The position numbers and the translations under genes were made by a program. A stretch of 44,665 nucleotides of DNA, from assembly GCA_016204465.1 (NCBI GenBank), contig JACQKQ010000034.1, positions 1-44,665 on the forward strand. The letters run 5' to 3'. This document shows positions 23,369 through 31,703 of the stretch, piece by piece (position 1 is the first letter of the stretch; each line of letters begins with the position of its first letter). The DNA is from Candidatus Levyibacteriota bacterium (GTDB lineage Bacteria > Patescibacteriota > Microgenomatia > Levybacterales > UBA12049). The notes under the pieces are model-generated. The model was given only the letters and a program-made list of their open reading frames with translations, made no database searches and was not told where the DNA came from.

Positions 23369-25666
23369 ATGCCATTAAGTGATATATTCCTTGTTTTTCA
23401 ATGGTGGGGAATGTTTGCCATTATCGGTTTATTGTTTTTTCCGCTTGCAAACTACCTTTTCCCATCATTTATTGACCGCGGCTTCGTATTTGCAAAAGTT
23501 TTAGGAATCATCTTAACCAGTTATATTGTCTTTCTTCTTGGAACACTTCGCATTATGCCGTTTACGCAAATAAACGTGATTGTAACTATCATTGGATTAA
23601 GTATAGCGCTCTTCTTTTTTCTAAAAGGCTCGCTTCTTTTGCAACAACTTAAAAAGTCTTGGTGGTTAATAGTGCTTGAAGAACTCCTCTTTTTTGCCAC
23701 GCTTCTATTTTGGACGTATGTTCGAGCGCACCAACCCGAAATCCGTGGCCTTGAAAAGTTTATGGATTTTGGATTTGTTAATTCTATTTTACGAGCTGAA
23801 TACTTTCCGCCAAAAGATATGTGGTTTACGCCTTTTTCGATTAACTATTATTACTTCGGGCATCTGACAACTGCAGTACTGACAAAACTTATTGGCATAC
23901 CATCTTTTGTAACATATAACCTTATGCTTGCGACGCTTTTCGCATTCACCTTCACTTGTTCATTCTCAATTGGAGCAAACCTAATTCATGCAATATCGAA
24001 TATCGAATCTCGAAATTCGAAACGATCTCAAAATAAAAAACGTTTTGAAAATTCAAATTTGTTTCGTGCTTCGGATTTCGGATTTCGGATTTTAATCGGT
24101 GGATTATTAACTGCATTTCTTGTTTCACTTGCAGGGAATCTCCATACTGTCTATACCTTTTTCAAACCATACCAAACAGATAACCCGCTCCCGATTACAC
24201 AACTCGCATTTTCTCCTACATCTTTTCCAAATAGCTACTGGTACCCAAATGCGACACGGTTTATTTACAACACCATTCATGAGTTCCCTATCTATTCATT
24301 CGTCGTAGCAGATCTCCATGGCCACGTACTGGATATCCCTACAGTTCTCTTGACAATTGCAGTATTACTTTCTCTAATAAATTCGAAGCACAAATATCGA
24401 AATTCGAAACAAGATCAAAATACAAATGACCAAAAAATGAAACTTTTTGAAAATTTTAATTTCAGAAATTGGAATTTGTTTCGGATTTCGGATTTCGGAT
24501 TTCGGATTTTACTGCTAGCATTTTTGCTAGCAGTTATGTACATGACAAATATATGGGACGGAATTATCTACTTATTGTTGGTAATTGTGGTTTGTTTGTA
24601 TCTTAATTTAAAAAATGTGCCATTTTCCGCTTTACGCTTTACGGTTTACACCTTGATACTTATAGTAGGATTTATTCTTTTCTCTCTCCCTTTTAGCTTG
24701 CACTTTAAGCCATTTGCGTCTGGCATTGGCGTTCTCTGTGCGCCACAATTTTTAACAAATATTGGAAGAATTGGTCCGTTTCTTTTTGAAGCAGATCATT
24801 GCCAAAAATCTCCCATCTGGCAGCTTGCAACACTGTATGGATTTTTCTATTTTTGGGTAATTGCGTTTTTTGTTTTCCTTCTTCGAAAATTGCGCGAAAA
24901 AACATTTATGCCGTCTGTGCAAGACCTTTTTGTTATTATGCTTATTTGCCTATCAAGCATCCTCATTGTAATACCTGAATTTATTTATGTAAAAGACATT
25001 TACCCAGCCCATTACCGAGCAAACACAATGTTTAAACTTGTCTACCAAGCGTTTATCATGCTCTCAATAGCGTCTGCGTACAGCATCACAAGAATAATTA
25101 CCAATTACCAATTTCAAATTTCAAATTTCAAATATATAAGATTTATCTTTTTTATATTTGCTATTTTATTTTTTATTTTGGTAGCAATATATCCGTATTT
25201 CGCGATCACTTCGTACTACGGCAATTTGCAAACATACCAAGGATTAGACGGCATAAGATACCTAAACGCGCAGTATTCCGATGATCATAAAGCCATTCTC
25301 TGGCTTAACAAAAACATCGCTGGTCAACCGGTTATTCTTGAAGCGCAAGGAGACTCTTATACTGACTTCGCACGAATTTCTGCAAATACTGGATTACCAA
25401 CAGTTTTAGGATGGACTGTGCATGAATGGCTCTGGAGAGGCACATATGATATTCCTTCTCCTAGAATTGCAGAAGTGCAAACGCTCTACGAAACAACAGA
25501 TATAAAAGAAGCAAAGCGGCTTATTGATAAATACAATATAGAACTTATTCTTGTCGGAACGCTCGAGCGGCAAAAGTACCCAAGCCTGCAAGAAGAAAAG
25601 TTCAGCGCAATGGGGCGCATTATATCCAAGCAGGGATCAACAACTATCTATAAGCTCACTCGTTAA
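23369..25666 (+). CDS. DUF2298 (YYY-domain) polytopic membrane protein carrying four repeat insertions
   Basis: 765 residues with many membrane helices. 'GLEKFMDFGFVNSILRAEYF' and 'FSINYYYFGHLTTAVLTKL' are the signature of the DUF2298/TIGR03662 YYY family, putative GT-C-like glycosyltransferases or membrane enzymes of unknown reaction. Four separate repeats lie in frame: two ~100-130 bp heptad hairpin elements (encoding '...NLFRASDFGFRIL' and '...[13 protein letters not shown]'), a CGCTTTA heptad and an ATTTCAA heptad. All appear to fall in loops or at helix edges, so the fold may survive. The 3' end overlaps the convergent LCP gene by 11 bp. Confidence 0.8.
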   Translation: MPLSDIFLVFQWWGMFAIIGLLFFPLANYLFPSFIDRGFVFAKVLGIILTSYIVFLLGTLRIMPFTQINVIVTIIGLSIALFFFLKGSLLLQQLKKSWWLIVLEELLFFATLLFWTYVRAHQPEIRGLEKFMDFGFVNSILRAEYFPPKDMWFTPFSINYYYFGHLTTAVLTKLIGIPSFVTYNLMLATLFAFTFTCSFSIGANLIHAISNIESRNSKRSQNKKRFENSNLFRASDFGFRILIGGLLTAFLVSLAGNLHTVYTFFKPYQTDNPLPITQLAFSPTSFPNSYWYPNATRFIYNTIHEFPIYSFVVADLHGHVLDIPTVLLTIAVLLSLINSKHKYRNSKQDQNTNDQKMKLFENFNFRNWNLFRISDFGFRILLLAFLLAVMYMTNIWDGIIYLLLVIVVCLYLNLKNVPFSALRFTVYTLILIVGFILFSLPFSLHFKPFASGIGVLCAPQFLTNIGRIGPFLFEADHCQKSPIWQLATLYGFFYFWVIAFFVFLLRKLREKTFMPSVQDLFVIMLICLSSILIVIPEFIYVKDIYPAHYRANTMFKLVYQAFIMLSIASAYSITRIITNYQFQISNFKYIRFIFFIFAILFFILVAIYPYFAITSYYGNLQTYQGLDGIRYLNAQYSDDHKAILWLNKNIAGQPVILEAQGDSYTDFARISANTGLPTVLGWTVHEWLWRGTYDIPSPRIAEVQTLYETTDIKEAKRLIDKYNIELILVGTLERQKYPSLQEEKFSAMGRIISKQGSTTIYKLTR
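23992..24092 (+). repeat. ~100-bp heptad hairpin element, copy 1 (in frame in DUF2298 gene)
   Basis: The left arm is made of 7-bp units (AATATCG x2, AATCTCG, AAATTCG), then an A-rich middle, then GTTTCGTGCTT and CGGATTT x3 (24072-24092). The left-arm CGAAATTCGAAAC is complementary to GTTTCG.ATTTCG in the right arm, so the RNA can fold into a long imperfect hairpin. Confidence 0.8.
24379..24510 (+). repeat. ~130-bp heptad hairpin element, copy 2 (in frame in DUF2298 gene)
   Basis: Same design as copy 1. The left arm has AATTCGA-type heptads ending GAAAC; the middle has CAAATGACCAAAA; the right arm is GTTTCGGATTT with CGGATTT x4 (24482-24509). It has the same orientation and the same encoded end ([10 protein letters not shown]). 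Confidence 0.8.
24621..24648. repeat. Heptanucleotide repeat CGCTTTA x3 inside DUF2298 gene
   Basis: CGCTTTA (24628), CGCTTTA (24635) and CGGTTTA (24642), preceded by a degenerate unit CATTTTC; encodes 'FSALRFTVYTL' in frame. Confidence 0.8.
25097..25131. repeat. Heptanucleotide repeat ATTACCA x2 + ATTTCAA x3 inside DUF2298 gene
   Basis: Five perfect 7-bp units in a row (two of one kind, three of another); encodes 'NYQFQISNFKY' in frame. Confidence 0.9.
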
Positions 25667-26762
25667 GCTTTGAGGGGCTTGGTGTAACTTTGCAGTTACC
25701 GATTTCTATTTCGCATTTCACAAATGCTTGCATTTCTGTGTAATTGCCCGCCCCAAGCCGCGGAATAATAACCCATTGCCCTTCATATGCGTCTGAAACA
25801 GGCGGATTAATCACCATGCCCTGTTCTTTTTCATAGTACGGCGTATAGTAGAATACAACACTATTAGTCTTAGCGTTTTCCATTTTCCGCGCAAGTTTTA
25901 TAAAATCGTCATACTCATCCTCTTTAATATTTGTATCAATACTTTCTTTAAACACATCATACAAACTAATAATGCGCGAAGGATTTACAAGCGTCCCAAG
26001 AGAGAAGATTTTTGCCTTAAATGCATCAATGACTTTTTCCTGGCGTTTTGCCCTGGCAAAATCAGTACCTTCTTCTCCTTTTGCATGGCGTGAGCGGACA
26101 AACTTAAGCGCCGTTTCTCCATTTAGGTGCTGCAGTCCTTTTTCAAACTGTATGTGTTCAAACCGGCATGGAAACGCCTCAAGAATAGCTGAAGAAGTTG
26201 CCCGTTTTTCAAATTCCTCACCTTCAAAACCGCAGGTATCCGTTTCTTTGCCGGAAAGCGGGTATTCAGAATCTTCAAAGCTTCGTTCTACATTAACATC
26301 AACCCCGCCAATGGTGTCAATAGCTTTTATAAATCCGTTAAAATCAATTCTTACTGCGTAGTCAACAGGCTGTTGTAAAATCTTTTGCACAATAGCTGTT
26401 GTGAGCACCAACCCTCCTCCTTTACGTTTTGCCTCACCATAAGCATATGCGGTATTAATCTTTGCTTTCATTTCAGGAATCCATAAATCCCGCGGCAAGG
26501 AAACAAGTGTTGTCTTTTGTCCGTTGGAATCAATACCTGCATAGATAATAGTATCTGTAAGAAGCGGTCCGTCATGTCTTCCTCCACCGATTCCAAGTAC
26601 CAAGATGTTAATTCGAGCTTCAATTTTCTTAAGTTCGATTGCCGGCTTTAGGAAAAGCTGCCACAAAAACGGGATCTTCACGAGCACGATGCCGTATACA
26701 ACAAGTAAAAAAAATAAAACGGTAATAATAATTTTCTTCTTAGATATCTTTTTTTTACGCAT
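25656..26762 (-). CDS. LytR-CpsA-Psr (LCP) family glycopolymer transferase
   Basis: 368 residues from the ATG at 26762, which overlaps the tpiA stop by 8 bp; the track start at 26786 would overlap it further. A Lys-rich cytoplasmic N terminus and one membrane helix precede the LCP domain: 'TDTIIYAGID' and 'SLPRDLWIPEMKAKINTAYAYG' hold the Arg/Asp/Lys residues that bind polyprenyl pyrophosphate, and 'LKFVRSRHAKGEEGTDFARAKRQ' is the second signature. LCP enzymes attach glycopolymers to the wall. It is odd that it is coupled to tpiA, a glycolytic gene. Confidence 0.9.
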   Translation of the reverse strand: MRKKKISKKKIIITVLFFLLVVYGIVLVKIPFLWQLFLKPAIELKKIEARINILVLGIGGGRHDGPLLTDTIIYAGIDSNGQKTTLVSLPRDLWIPEMKAKINTAYAYGEAKRKGGGLVLTTAIVQKILQQPVDYAVRIDFNGFIKAIDTIGGVDVNVERSFEDSEYPLSGKETDTCGFEGEEFEKRATSSAILEAFPCRFEHIQFEKGLQHLNGETALKFVRSRHAKGEEGTDFARAKRQEKVIDAFKAKIFSLGTLVNPSRIISLYDVFKESIDTNIKEDEYDDFIKLARKMENAKTNSVVFYYTPYYEKEQGMVINPPVSDAYEGQWVIIPRLGAGNYTEMQAFVKCEIEIGNCKVTPSPSKLNE

Positions 26763-27414
26763 TCTGGATGATTTGTAGGAATTCATCTACGTTGAGGCTT
26801 GCTCTACCAACTAAAACACCGTTTATATTTGGCATAAGCGTAAAATTACCTACATTTGCTGCTGTTACGTTTCCCCCATATAAAACAACTGCGTTTTGCT
26901 GTTTTTGTAAAATACTCTTTGCTGCGTTTTCTGCATTCTCTGGTGTATCGGCAGGACCAGGACTAATGGATGAAGGAGGCTCATAGGCAATAATTGAAAC
27001 ATTATGAGGAATCTGCGTACGACTATCTTGAATAAAGTATATTGATTGAAGATTGTACGTATTTGCCATTGCAACCTTTTTTTCTAACAGCTCCTGATTT
27101 TCAAACAAATATTTTTTTCTCTCGGAATGCCCTATAAGGACATAGTCTGCAAATTCTTTTATTTGTTTTCCGTTTACCTCTCCTGTATAAGCACCTTTAT
27201 CAAATGGAGAAATATCTTGCGCTCCAATCTTTATAGAAAGATTATGATTATGAATCAATGATTTTACTATAGGAAGAAGCGTAAATGATGGACAGATAAT
27301 AATTTCCTTTTCCCTAATTCCTAATTCATAATTCCTAATTCCATTGAACCACTCCTTGGCTTCAGATTCCGTTTTATTCGACTTCCAATTAGCCACAATA
27401 AAGATTCTCTTCAT
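26755..27414 (-). CDS. tpiA: Triosephosphate isomerase, short form
   Basis: 219 residues from the ATG at 27414 (MKRIFIVANWKSN). The substrate Lys lies in NWKSN, the catalytic His in GHSERK and the catalytic Glu in AYEPP. It is about 30 residues shorter than typical bacterial enzymes; the segment between GHSER and the catalytic Glu is trimmed, and EPP instead of EPVW recalls archaeal TIMs. The loop after helix 1 is encoded by CTAATTC heptads (27314-27341, 'RNYELGIRE'). Loop 6 (PSSISPGP) departs from WAIGTG. It interconverts DHAP and GAP in glycolysis. It is co-transcribed with the LCP gene. Confidence 0.88.
   Translation of the reverse strand: MKRIFIVANWKSNKTESEAKEWFNGIRNYELGIREKEIIICPSFTLLPIVKSLIHNHNLSIKIGAQDISPFDKGAYTGEVNGKQIKEFADYVLIGHSERKKYLFENQELLEKKVAMANTYNLQSIYFIQDSRTQIPHNVSIIAYEPPSSISPGPADTPENAENAAKSILQKQQNAVVLYGGNVTAANVGNFTLMPNINGVLVGRASLNVDEFLQIIQNA
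27314..27341. repeat. Heptanucleotide repeat CTAATTC x4 inside tpiA
   Basis: CTAATTC, CTAATTC, ATAATTC, CTAATTC on the plus strand; encodes 'RNYELGIRE' in the tpiA frame. Confidence 0.88.
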
Positions 27415-27457
27415 GCTTGATCGCATAAGACTAAAACTTGAGCCGCGTTTGACGCGG

Positions 27458-27466
27458 TGGTATTAT
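27458..27466 (+). promoter_or_regulatory. Extended -10 TGGTATTAT of the uvrD operon
   Basis: TGGTATTAT ends 8 nt before the ATG at 27475. A 5-bp stem CCGCG-TTTGA-CGCGG (27443-27457) sits just upstream, between the divergent tpiA and uvrD genes. Confidence 0.6.
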
Positions 27467-27474
27467 TATACTCC

Positions 27475-29325
27475 ATGGAAAAAGACTTTCTCAATGATTT
27501 AAATAAAGAACAAATTGCTGCAGTAACCCACACAGATGGACCAATGGTAGTATTGGCAGGAGCTGGAAGCGGCAAGACAAGAGTGATTACTTATAAAATT
27601 TCTTACCTTGTACAAAAAGGTATTGATCCATTCAGGATACTAGCTGTTACGTTTACAAATAAAGCGGCCAATGAAATGAAAGAACGTGTTAAGCGTTTCT
27701 TTCCAAAACAACCAACACCGTTAATTACCACCTTTCATGCCCTCTGTGCAAAATTTTTGCGCATTGATGGAAAGCATATTGGTCTTTCTTCATCGTTTGT
27801 GATTTATGATGAGCAAGACCAACAAGACGCAGTAAAAGAAGCTATGCTGAAATTGGCTATACCAACAAAAGAGTATAAACCAAACTCAATATTAGCTTCA
27901 ATTTCTCAAGCAAAAAATGAGCTTATTGATCCGCAAATGTATATTTCTTTAGCCAGGGGTCATTTCCAAGAAGTCGTCGCCCGCGTTTACCCTTTATACC
28001 AGAATATTTTACAGGAGAATAATGCTGCTGATTTTGATGATTTATTGCTAAAAACAGTGCATCTTTTTAATAATTTTTCCGATGTTGGCGCAAAATACCA
28101 AGATAGGTTTCAATATATTCTAGTAGATGAATACCAAGACACTAACCACGCACAGTATGTCCTCACGAAAAAATTAGCCCAAAAATGGGGCAATATCTGT
28201 GTTGTCGGCGATTTCTCGCAAAGTATCTACAGCTGGCGTGGTGCTGATTTTCGCAATCTCACAAAATTTCGAGGGGATTTTCCAAGTACCCAAACTTTTG
28301 CGCTCTCCCAAAATTACCGTTCTACACAAACAATTTTAACAGGCGCATCAACCATTATTGCCAAAAATACAACACATCCTGTACTGAAGCTTTGGACAAA
28401 AAACCCAGAAGGAGACTCTATTACCATATATGAAGCTAGAAACGAGCAAAACGAAGCAGAATTTATCATAAGCGAAATTTCTCAGCCAAAGGCTGATCGG
28501 CCTCTGGCCGAAAATTTTCAATACAATGATGTTGCCGTGCTATATCGAACCAATGCCCAATCGCGTGTCATTGAAGAAGTTTTTTTACATAATGGAATCC
28601 CATATATACTCATTGGAGGTACGCGATTCTACGAGAGAAAAGAAATTAAAGACGTCCTCGCTTACCTTCGCTTGCTTGATAACCCAAAAGATATGGTTTC
28701 TTACAAACGCATTGAAAAACTTGGAAAAGGACGCTTGCAAAAATTTCTCGATTTTCAGTCAACATTTGATGCATCAAAATTTCAAACGATCGAAGTGCTC
28801 GACCAAGTAGTTAAGCACACAGGGTATCTTGAGCTATATGACGAGCATGATGAGGACGACAAGCAGCGTTTAGAAAACATCAAAGAGCTTCGTTCTGTTG
28901 CGGTTGCATTCCCTAAGCTCACAAATTTTTTAGAAAATGTTGCCTTGGTTGAACAAGAGTATACGCCAGAAAAAAAACTTGGGACTAAAAATCCGCCAGC
29001 TGGCGGAGCAGTAACACTTATGACACTGCATGCGGCAAAAGGACTTGAATTTCCTATAGTGTTCATGATTGGTATGGAAGAGGGACTATTTCCCCATTCA
29101 AGAGCAACCATGGACAGGCATGCACTAGAAGAAGAACGCAGACTTTGCTACGTTGGTATGACACGAGCAAAAAAGAAACTCTATTTTTCATATGCCAGGA
29201 AACGGCTCTTCTTTGGCCAGCGCAGCTCAAATACTATTTCGCGGTTTTTGCTGGAGCTTCCTGAAAATGTTCTTTCACAAAATACCTCTTTGGTGTATAA
29301 AGATGATGCGCCGGAATTTCTATGA
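27475..29325 (+). CDS. UvrD/PcrA-type superfamily 1A DNA helicase
   Basis: 616 residues from the ATG at 27475 (the track start at 27457 precedes the promoter end). Motif I LAGAGSGKT, motif II VDEYQDTN, motif III 'GDFSQSIYSWRGAD', motif IV 'QNYRST', motif V 'VTLMTLHAAKGLEF' and motif VI 'YVGMTRAKKKL' are all present. It unwinds DNA 3'-to-5' in repair or replication restart. It is about 100 residues shorter than PcrA and lacks the C-terminal tail. Two palindromic insertions are in frame: a double hairpin around residues 336-346 ('SQPKADRPLAEN') and a 16-bp palindrome just before motif V ('NPPAGGAV'). It is ATGA-coupled to FemABX. Confidence 0.92.
   Translation: MEKDFLNDLNKEQIAAVTHTDGPMVVLAGAGSGKTRVITYKISYLVQKGIDPFRILAVTFTNKAANEMKERVKRFFPKQPTPLITTFHALCAKFLRIDGKHIGLSSSFVIYDEQDQQDAVKEAMLKLAIPTKEYKPNSILASISQAKNELIDPQMYISLARGHFQEVVARVYPLYQNILQENNAADFDDLLLKTVHLFNNFSDVGAKYQDRFQYILVDEYQDTNHAQYVLTKKLAQKWGNICVVGDFSQSIYSWRGADFRNLTKFRGDFPSTQTFALSQNYRSTQTILTGASTIIAKNTTHPVLKLWTKNPEGDSITIYEARNEQNEAEFIISEISQPKADRPLAENFQYNDVAVLYRTNAQSRVIEEVFLHNGIPYILIGGTRFYERKEIKDVLAYLRLLDNPKDMVSYKRIEKLGKGRLQKFLDFQSTFDASKFQTIEVLDQVVKHTGYLELYDEHDEDDKQRLENIKELRSVAVAFPKLTNFLENVALVEQEYTPEKKLGTKNPPAGGAVTLMTLHAAKGLEFPIVFMIGMEEGLFPHSRATMDRHALEEERRLCYVGMTRAKKKLYFSYARKRLFFGQRSSNTISRFLLELPENVLSQNTSLVYKDDAPEFL
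28482..28511. repeat. Double palindrome TCAGCCAAAGGCTGA + TCGGCCTCTGGCCGA in uvrD
   Basis: Two adjacent perfect 6-bp-stem, 3-nt-loop palindromes (28482-28496 and 28497-28511), 30 bp in total, in frame in the linker before 'YNDVAVLYRTNAQSR'. Confidence 0.85.
28992..29007. repeat. Perfect palindrome TCCGCCAGCTGGCGGA in uvrD
   Basis: 16-bp perfect palindrome in frame ('NPPAGGA') directly before helicase motif V. Variants are at 14460 and 16646. Confidence 0.85.
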
Positions 29326-30308
29326 ACTCGTCTACATTTAATAAAACAGCCGCTCACCCTTTGCAAAGCTTTGAGTGGGGAGAATTTCGAAAGAAAACCG
29401 GCGTGAAAGTAATCCTAGGAGACTCATTCCAGCTCACCATTCATAAGATTCCCCACACACCATGGAATATAGGGTATCTGCCTAAAAGTGCGATACCAAC
29501 AAAAAAGCAAATAAGCGAACTTATTCGTATTGGTAGAGAAGAACACTGCGTTTTTATCCAATTAGAACCTAATGTTGATAAGGAATCGAATTATGAATTA
29601 GGAATTAGGAATTACGATATTAGGCCCGCGGCTCACCCCTTGTTCACAAGGTATACCTTTGTTCTCGATCTCACAAAGTCAGAGGATGAACTCCTAAAGG
29701 CTATGCATCCAAAAACTCGCTACAACATACGGGTAGCGCAAAAGCACGGTGTAGAGGTTGTTGAAGATAATTCAGATAAAGCGTTTAGAGAATATCTTAA
29801 ATTAACCGAAGAAACTACCAACCGGCAAAAATTCTACGCCCACACGAAAAGGTATCACGAGAAGATGTGGGAAACCCTAAAAATTTCAAATTTCAAATTT
29901 CAAATTTCAAATTCTCAAAGATTGACAGCTCATCTTCTGACGGCCAAATACAAAAATAAAACTCTCGTTGCTTGGATACTCTTTGTCTTCAAGGATACCC
30001 TCTACTATCCATACGGCGCATCGAGCAATGAACATCGAGAAGTTATGGCAAGTAATCTTGTGATGTGGGAGGCAATTAAGTTTGGAAAAAAACTAGGACT
30101 AAAGAAGTTTGATATGTGGGGCGCGCTTGGACCTAATCCAGACAAAAATGATAAATGGTACGGATTCCACCGATTTAAAGAGGGTTATGGAGGGCGGCAC
30201 GTTGGATTCATCGGCAGCTACGATTTGGTGATTAACCCTTTTTTGTACGAGATTTATAAGGTAACCGACACCCTACGCTGGTTTTTGCTTAAGTTAAAAC
30301 ACTATTAG
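29322..30308 (+). CDS. FemABX-family aminoacyltransferase with two heptad insertions
   Basis: 328 residues, ATGA overlap with uvrD. It has the double-GNAT FemABX layout: 'HPLQSFEWGEFRKKTGVKV' at the N terminus, the signature 'MHPKTRYNIRVAQKHGVEV', and 'YYPYGASSNEHREVMASNLV' with 'LGLKKFDMWGALGP' in the second half. Such enzymes add amino acids from aminoacyl-tRNA to the peptidoglycan stem peptide. The coiled-coil arm is short. Heptad repeats are inserted at about residues 88-100 ('NYELGIRNYD') and 187-198 ('ISNFKFQISN'). Confidence 0.88.
   Translation: MNSSTFNKTAAHPLQSFEWGEFRKKTGVKVILGDSFQLTIHKIPHTPWNIGYLPKSAIPTKKQISELIRIGREEHCVFIQLEPNVDKESNYELGIRNYDIRPAAHPLFTRYTFVLDLTKSEDELLKAMHPKTRYNIRVAQKHGVEVVEDNSDKAFREYLKLTEETTNRQKFYAHTKRYHEKMWETLKISNFKFQISNSQRLTAHLLTAKYKNKTLVAWILFVFKDTLYYPYGASSNEHREVMASNLVMWEAIKFGKKLGLKKFDMWGALGPNPDKNDKWYGFHRFKEGYGGRHVGFIGSYDLVINPFLYEIYKVTDTLRWFLLKLKHY
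29585..29619. repeat. Heptanucleotide repeat TAGGAAT-type x5 in FemABX gene
   Basis: ATCGAAT, TATGAAT, TAGGAAT, TAGGAAT, TACGATA. The encoded 'NYELGIRNYD' equals the peptide produced by the tpiA repeat. Confidence 0.85.
29881..29915. repeat. Heptanucleotide repeat AAATTTC x5 in FemABX gene
   Basis: Four perfect AAATTTC units and a fifth AAATTCT, in frame, encoding 'ISNFKFQISNS'. Confidence 0.9.
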
Positions 30309-30464
30309 TTTTCAACGAAAAGTATGTAAGTTTTCGATAAAAAGCAGAATCTGTTTTATACAAAAAAGTTTAATTTTAGCCTCAAATCTATACTTTCTAA
30401 AAACTATCTCCAAACTATTTGGTGAAAACTTATACCGACTCGAAGGAAAATCAAGGAATTCTTT
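30309..30464. other. 156-bp gap between convergent genes
   Basis: AT-rich. GTAAGTTTTC (near 30326) and GAAAACTTATAC (near 30422) are inverted relative to each other, and a similar GAAAACTTACAC lies after the methyltransferase near 9204. It may be a bidirectional terminator region; nothing firmer is seen. Confidence 0.3.
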
Positions 30465-31604
30465 TTAGAGGGCTAAAAGTAGAATGGCGCCGATAAGAAC
30501 GAGAGCAATACCGGCAATACCTACTCCTAGCACTATATCCTCCGGGCCTGTAGGTTCGATTGTTGGCTGTACTGCTACTTCCGTTGGTGTTGGAACCTCA
30601 GTTGGCGTTGCAGTTGGAACTGTTGTTGCAGATGGTGTTGCTGTTTGACCTCCTGCTCCTCCTGTGACGGTAATCGTTTGCTCGCATTTGGTATTTGGTG
30701 CGTTTACAACGTTTGCGTTATTTGTAAGTTTAGCTGTTGCTTTATATGTTCCGGCGTTTATAAAAGTATGTGCTTTCTGCAAGCTCACCTTATTTGTTCC
30801 AATGCCGCCGCCGGTTGTCACATCTTCCAACGGCCCGTCACCATAATCAAACGTTACCTTTTGGATTGTGCCCACCGCATCTGAACCGTTTACGGTGAAG
30901 GTAATGGAGAAAGGCGCACTGCCGGATGTTGTGCGATCAACGTTTAGGCTGTCACACGTTGGCGCTTGTGCAGAGGTTGTCGGTCCTGCTGTTGGCGATG
31001 GTCCTGCTCCAATTGCAATAAACGCAGCTGTTCTGCCTGAAGGTAGCAACACGTTTTCACTTGGCAAGTCGGATTCGGCGATTGAGAGCACTTGTGTTTG
31101 GGAATCAAATGTTACTTGTGTTGGTGTTGTGCCTGTTTCGGCAAGACCTTTAAATGTAACTGTCGCTACTTTTTTAGGTTCTTGTACGACGCTTGTTGGA
31201 TCAGCACCAACAGAAAGCGTCATCGTAATGCCCCCGCTTGTGTAGATATGCCCTTCAAGCGTTGCAGGGAAAGTTGTCGTATCTGGGCAGAGTGCTTCAG
31301 AACAGGAACCGCTAGCTGTAGCAAGTTTTGTTGCGTCGTACTTAATCACCAAACTGATAAAGGAGACCTGATTTTTGTTTGCACCAGGATCAACTTGTAT
31401 GTCAAGAGAGAATGTGTCACCAACTTTCTTCTGTAAAGGATTATTTTGTGACGACGAAGGAATAAAAGCAAGTGTTGTTGCCGGCGCTGCACGACTCTGC
31501 GTCTTCTGTTCTTGTTGCAGAAAGTACACCGTAAGGGGGACTGCAACCAATAAAGACACAATAAACCCTAGCAAAAGCAATTTTTTGCCTGAAAACAAAG
31601 ACAT
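30465..31604 (-). CDS. Membrane-anchored surface protein with cohesin-like and PKD-like domains
   Basis: 379 residues. N-terminal signal anchor (8-29), cohesin-like beta domain (about 42-200; 'VGDTFSLDIQVDPGANK', 'SFISLVIKYDATKLATAS', 'KVATVTFKGLAETG'), PKD-like domain (about 215-320; 'GSAPFSITFTVNGSD', 'VTFDYGDGP', 'HTFINAGTYKATAKL'), a P/T-rich stalk and a C-terminal membrane helix. The whole architecture (anchor-beta domains-PT stalk-helix) matches the protein at 14547-15950, so both belong to one class of surface-exposed proteins. It is monocistronic on a strong leaderless promoter. Confidence 0.75.
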   Translation of the reverse strand: MSLFSGKKLLLLGFIVSLLVAVPLTVYFLQQEQKTQSRAAPATTLAFIPSSSQNNPLQKKVGDTFSLDIQVDPGANKNQVSFISLVIKYDATKLATASGSCSEALCPDTTTFPATLEGHIYTSGGITMTLSVGADPTSVVQEPKKVATVTFKGLAETGTTPTQVTFDSQTQVLSIAESDLPSENVLLPSGRTAAFIAIGAGPSPTAGPTTSAQAPTCDSLNVDRTTSGSAPFSITFTVNGSDAVGTIQKVTFDYGDGPLEDVTTGGGIGTNKVSLQKAHTFINAGTYKATAKLTNNANVVNAPNTKCEQTITVTGGAGGQTATPSATTVPTATPTEVPTPTEVAVQPTIEPTGPEDIVLGVGIAGIALVLIGAILLLAL

Positions 31605-31610
31605 ACATTT

Positions 31611-31639
31611 ATAGTACGGGTCTTACAAAGATGTGTCAA
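31611..31639 (-). promoter_or_regulatory. Promoter of the cohesin/PKD protein gene (minus strand)
   Basis: On the minus strand: TTGACA (31639-31634), 17-bp spacer, TACTAT (31616-31611), then 6 nt to the ATG at 31604. A leaderless mRNA is expected. Confidence 0.75.
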
Positions 31640-31674
31640 GTAACATAAGCCCTCGAGATTTTAACTATAGGTTA

Positions 31675-31703
31675 TTGACAAACCGGTAGTTCTGTTGTAT
31701 AAA
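31675..31703 (+). promoter_or_regulatory. groESL promoter TTGACA-17-TATAAA
   Basis: TTGACA (31675-31680), 17-bp spacer, TATAAA (31698-31703). Unlike most promoters here it leaves a ~37-nt leader, which holds the CIRCE-like operator. Confidence 0.8.

Noticed and set aside
27443-27457. CCGCG-TTTGA-CGCGG as a terminator
   Set aside because: Only 5 bp, not followed by a T run, and it lies upstream of both divergent genes.
30560-30680. Repetitive GTTGGCGTT-like DNA in the cohesin gene
   Set aside because: It encodes a low-complexity P/T-rich stalk with a 3-nt-based pattern, not the 7-bp family.
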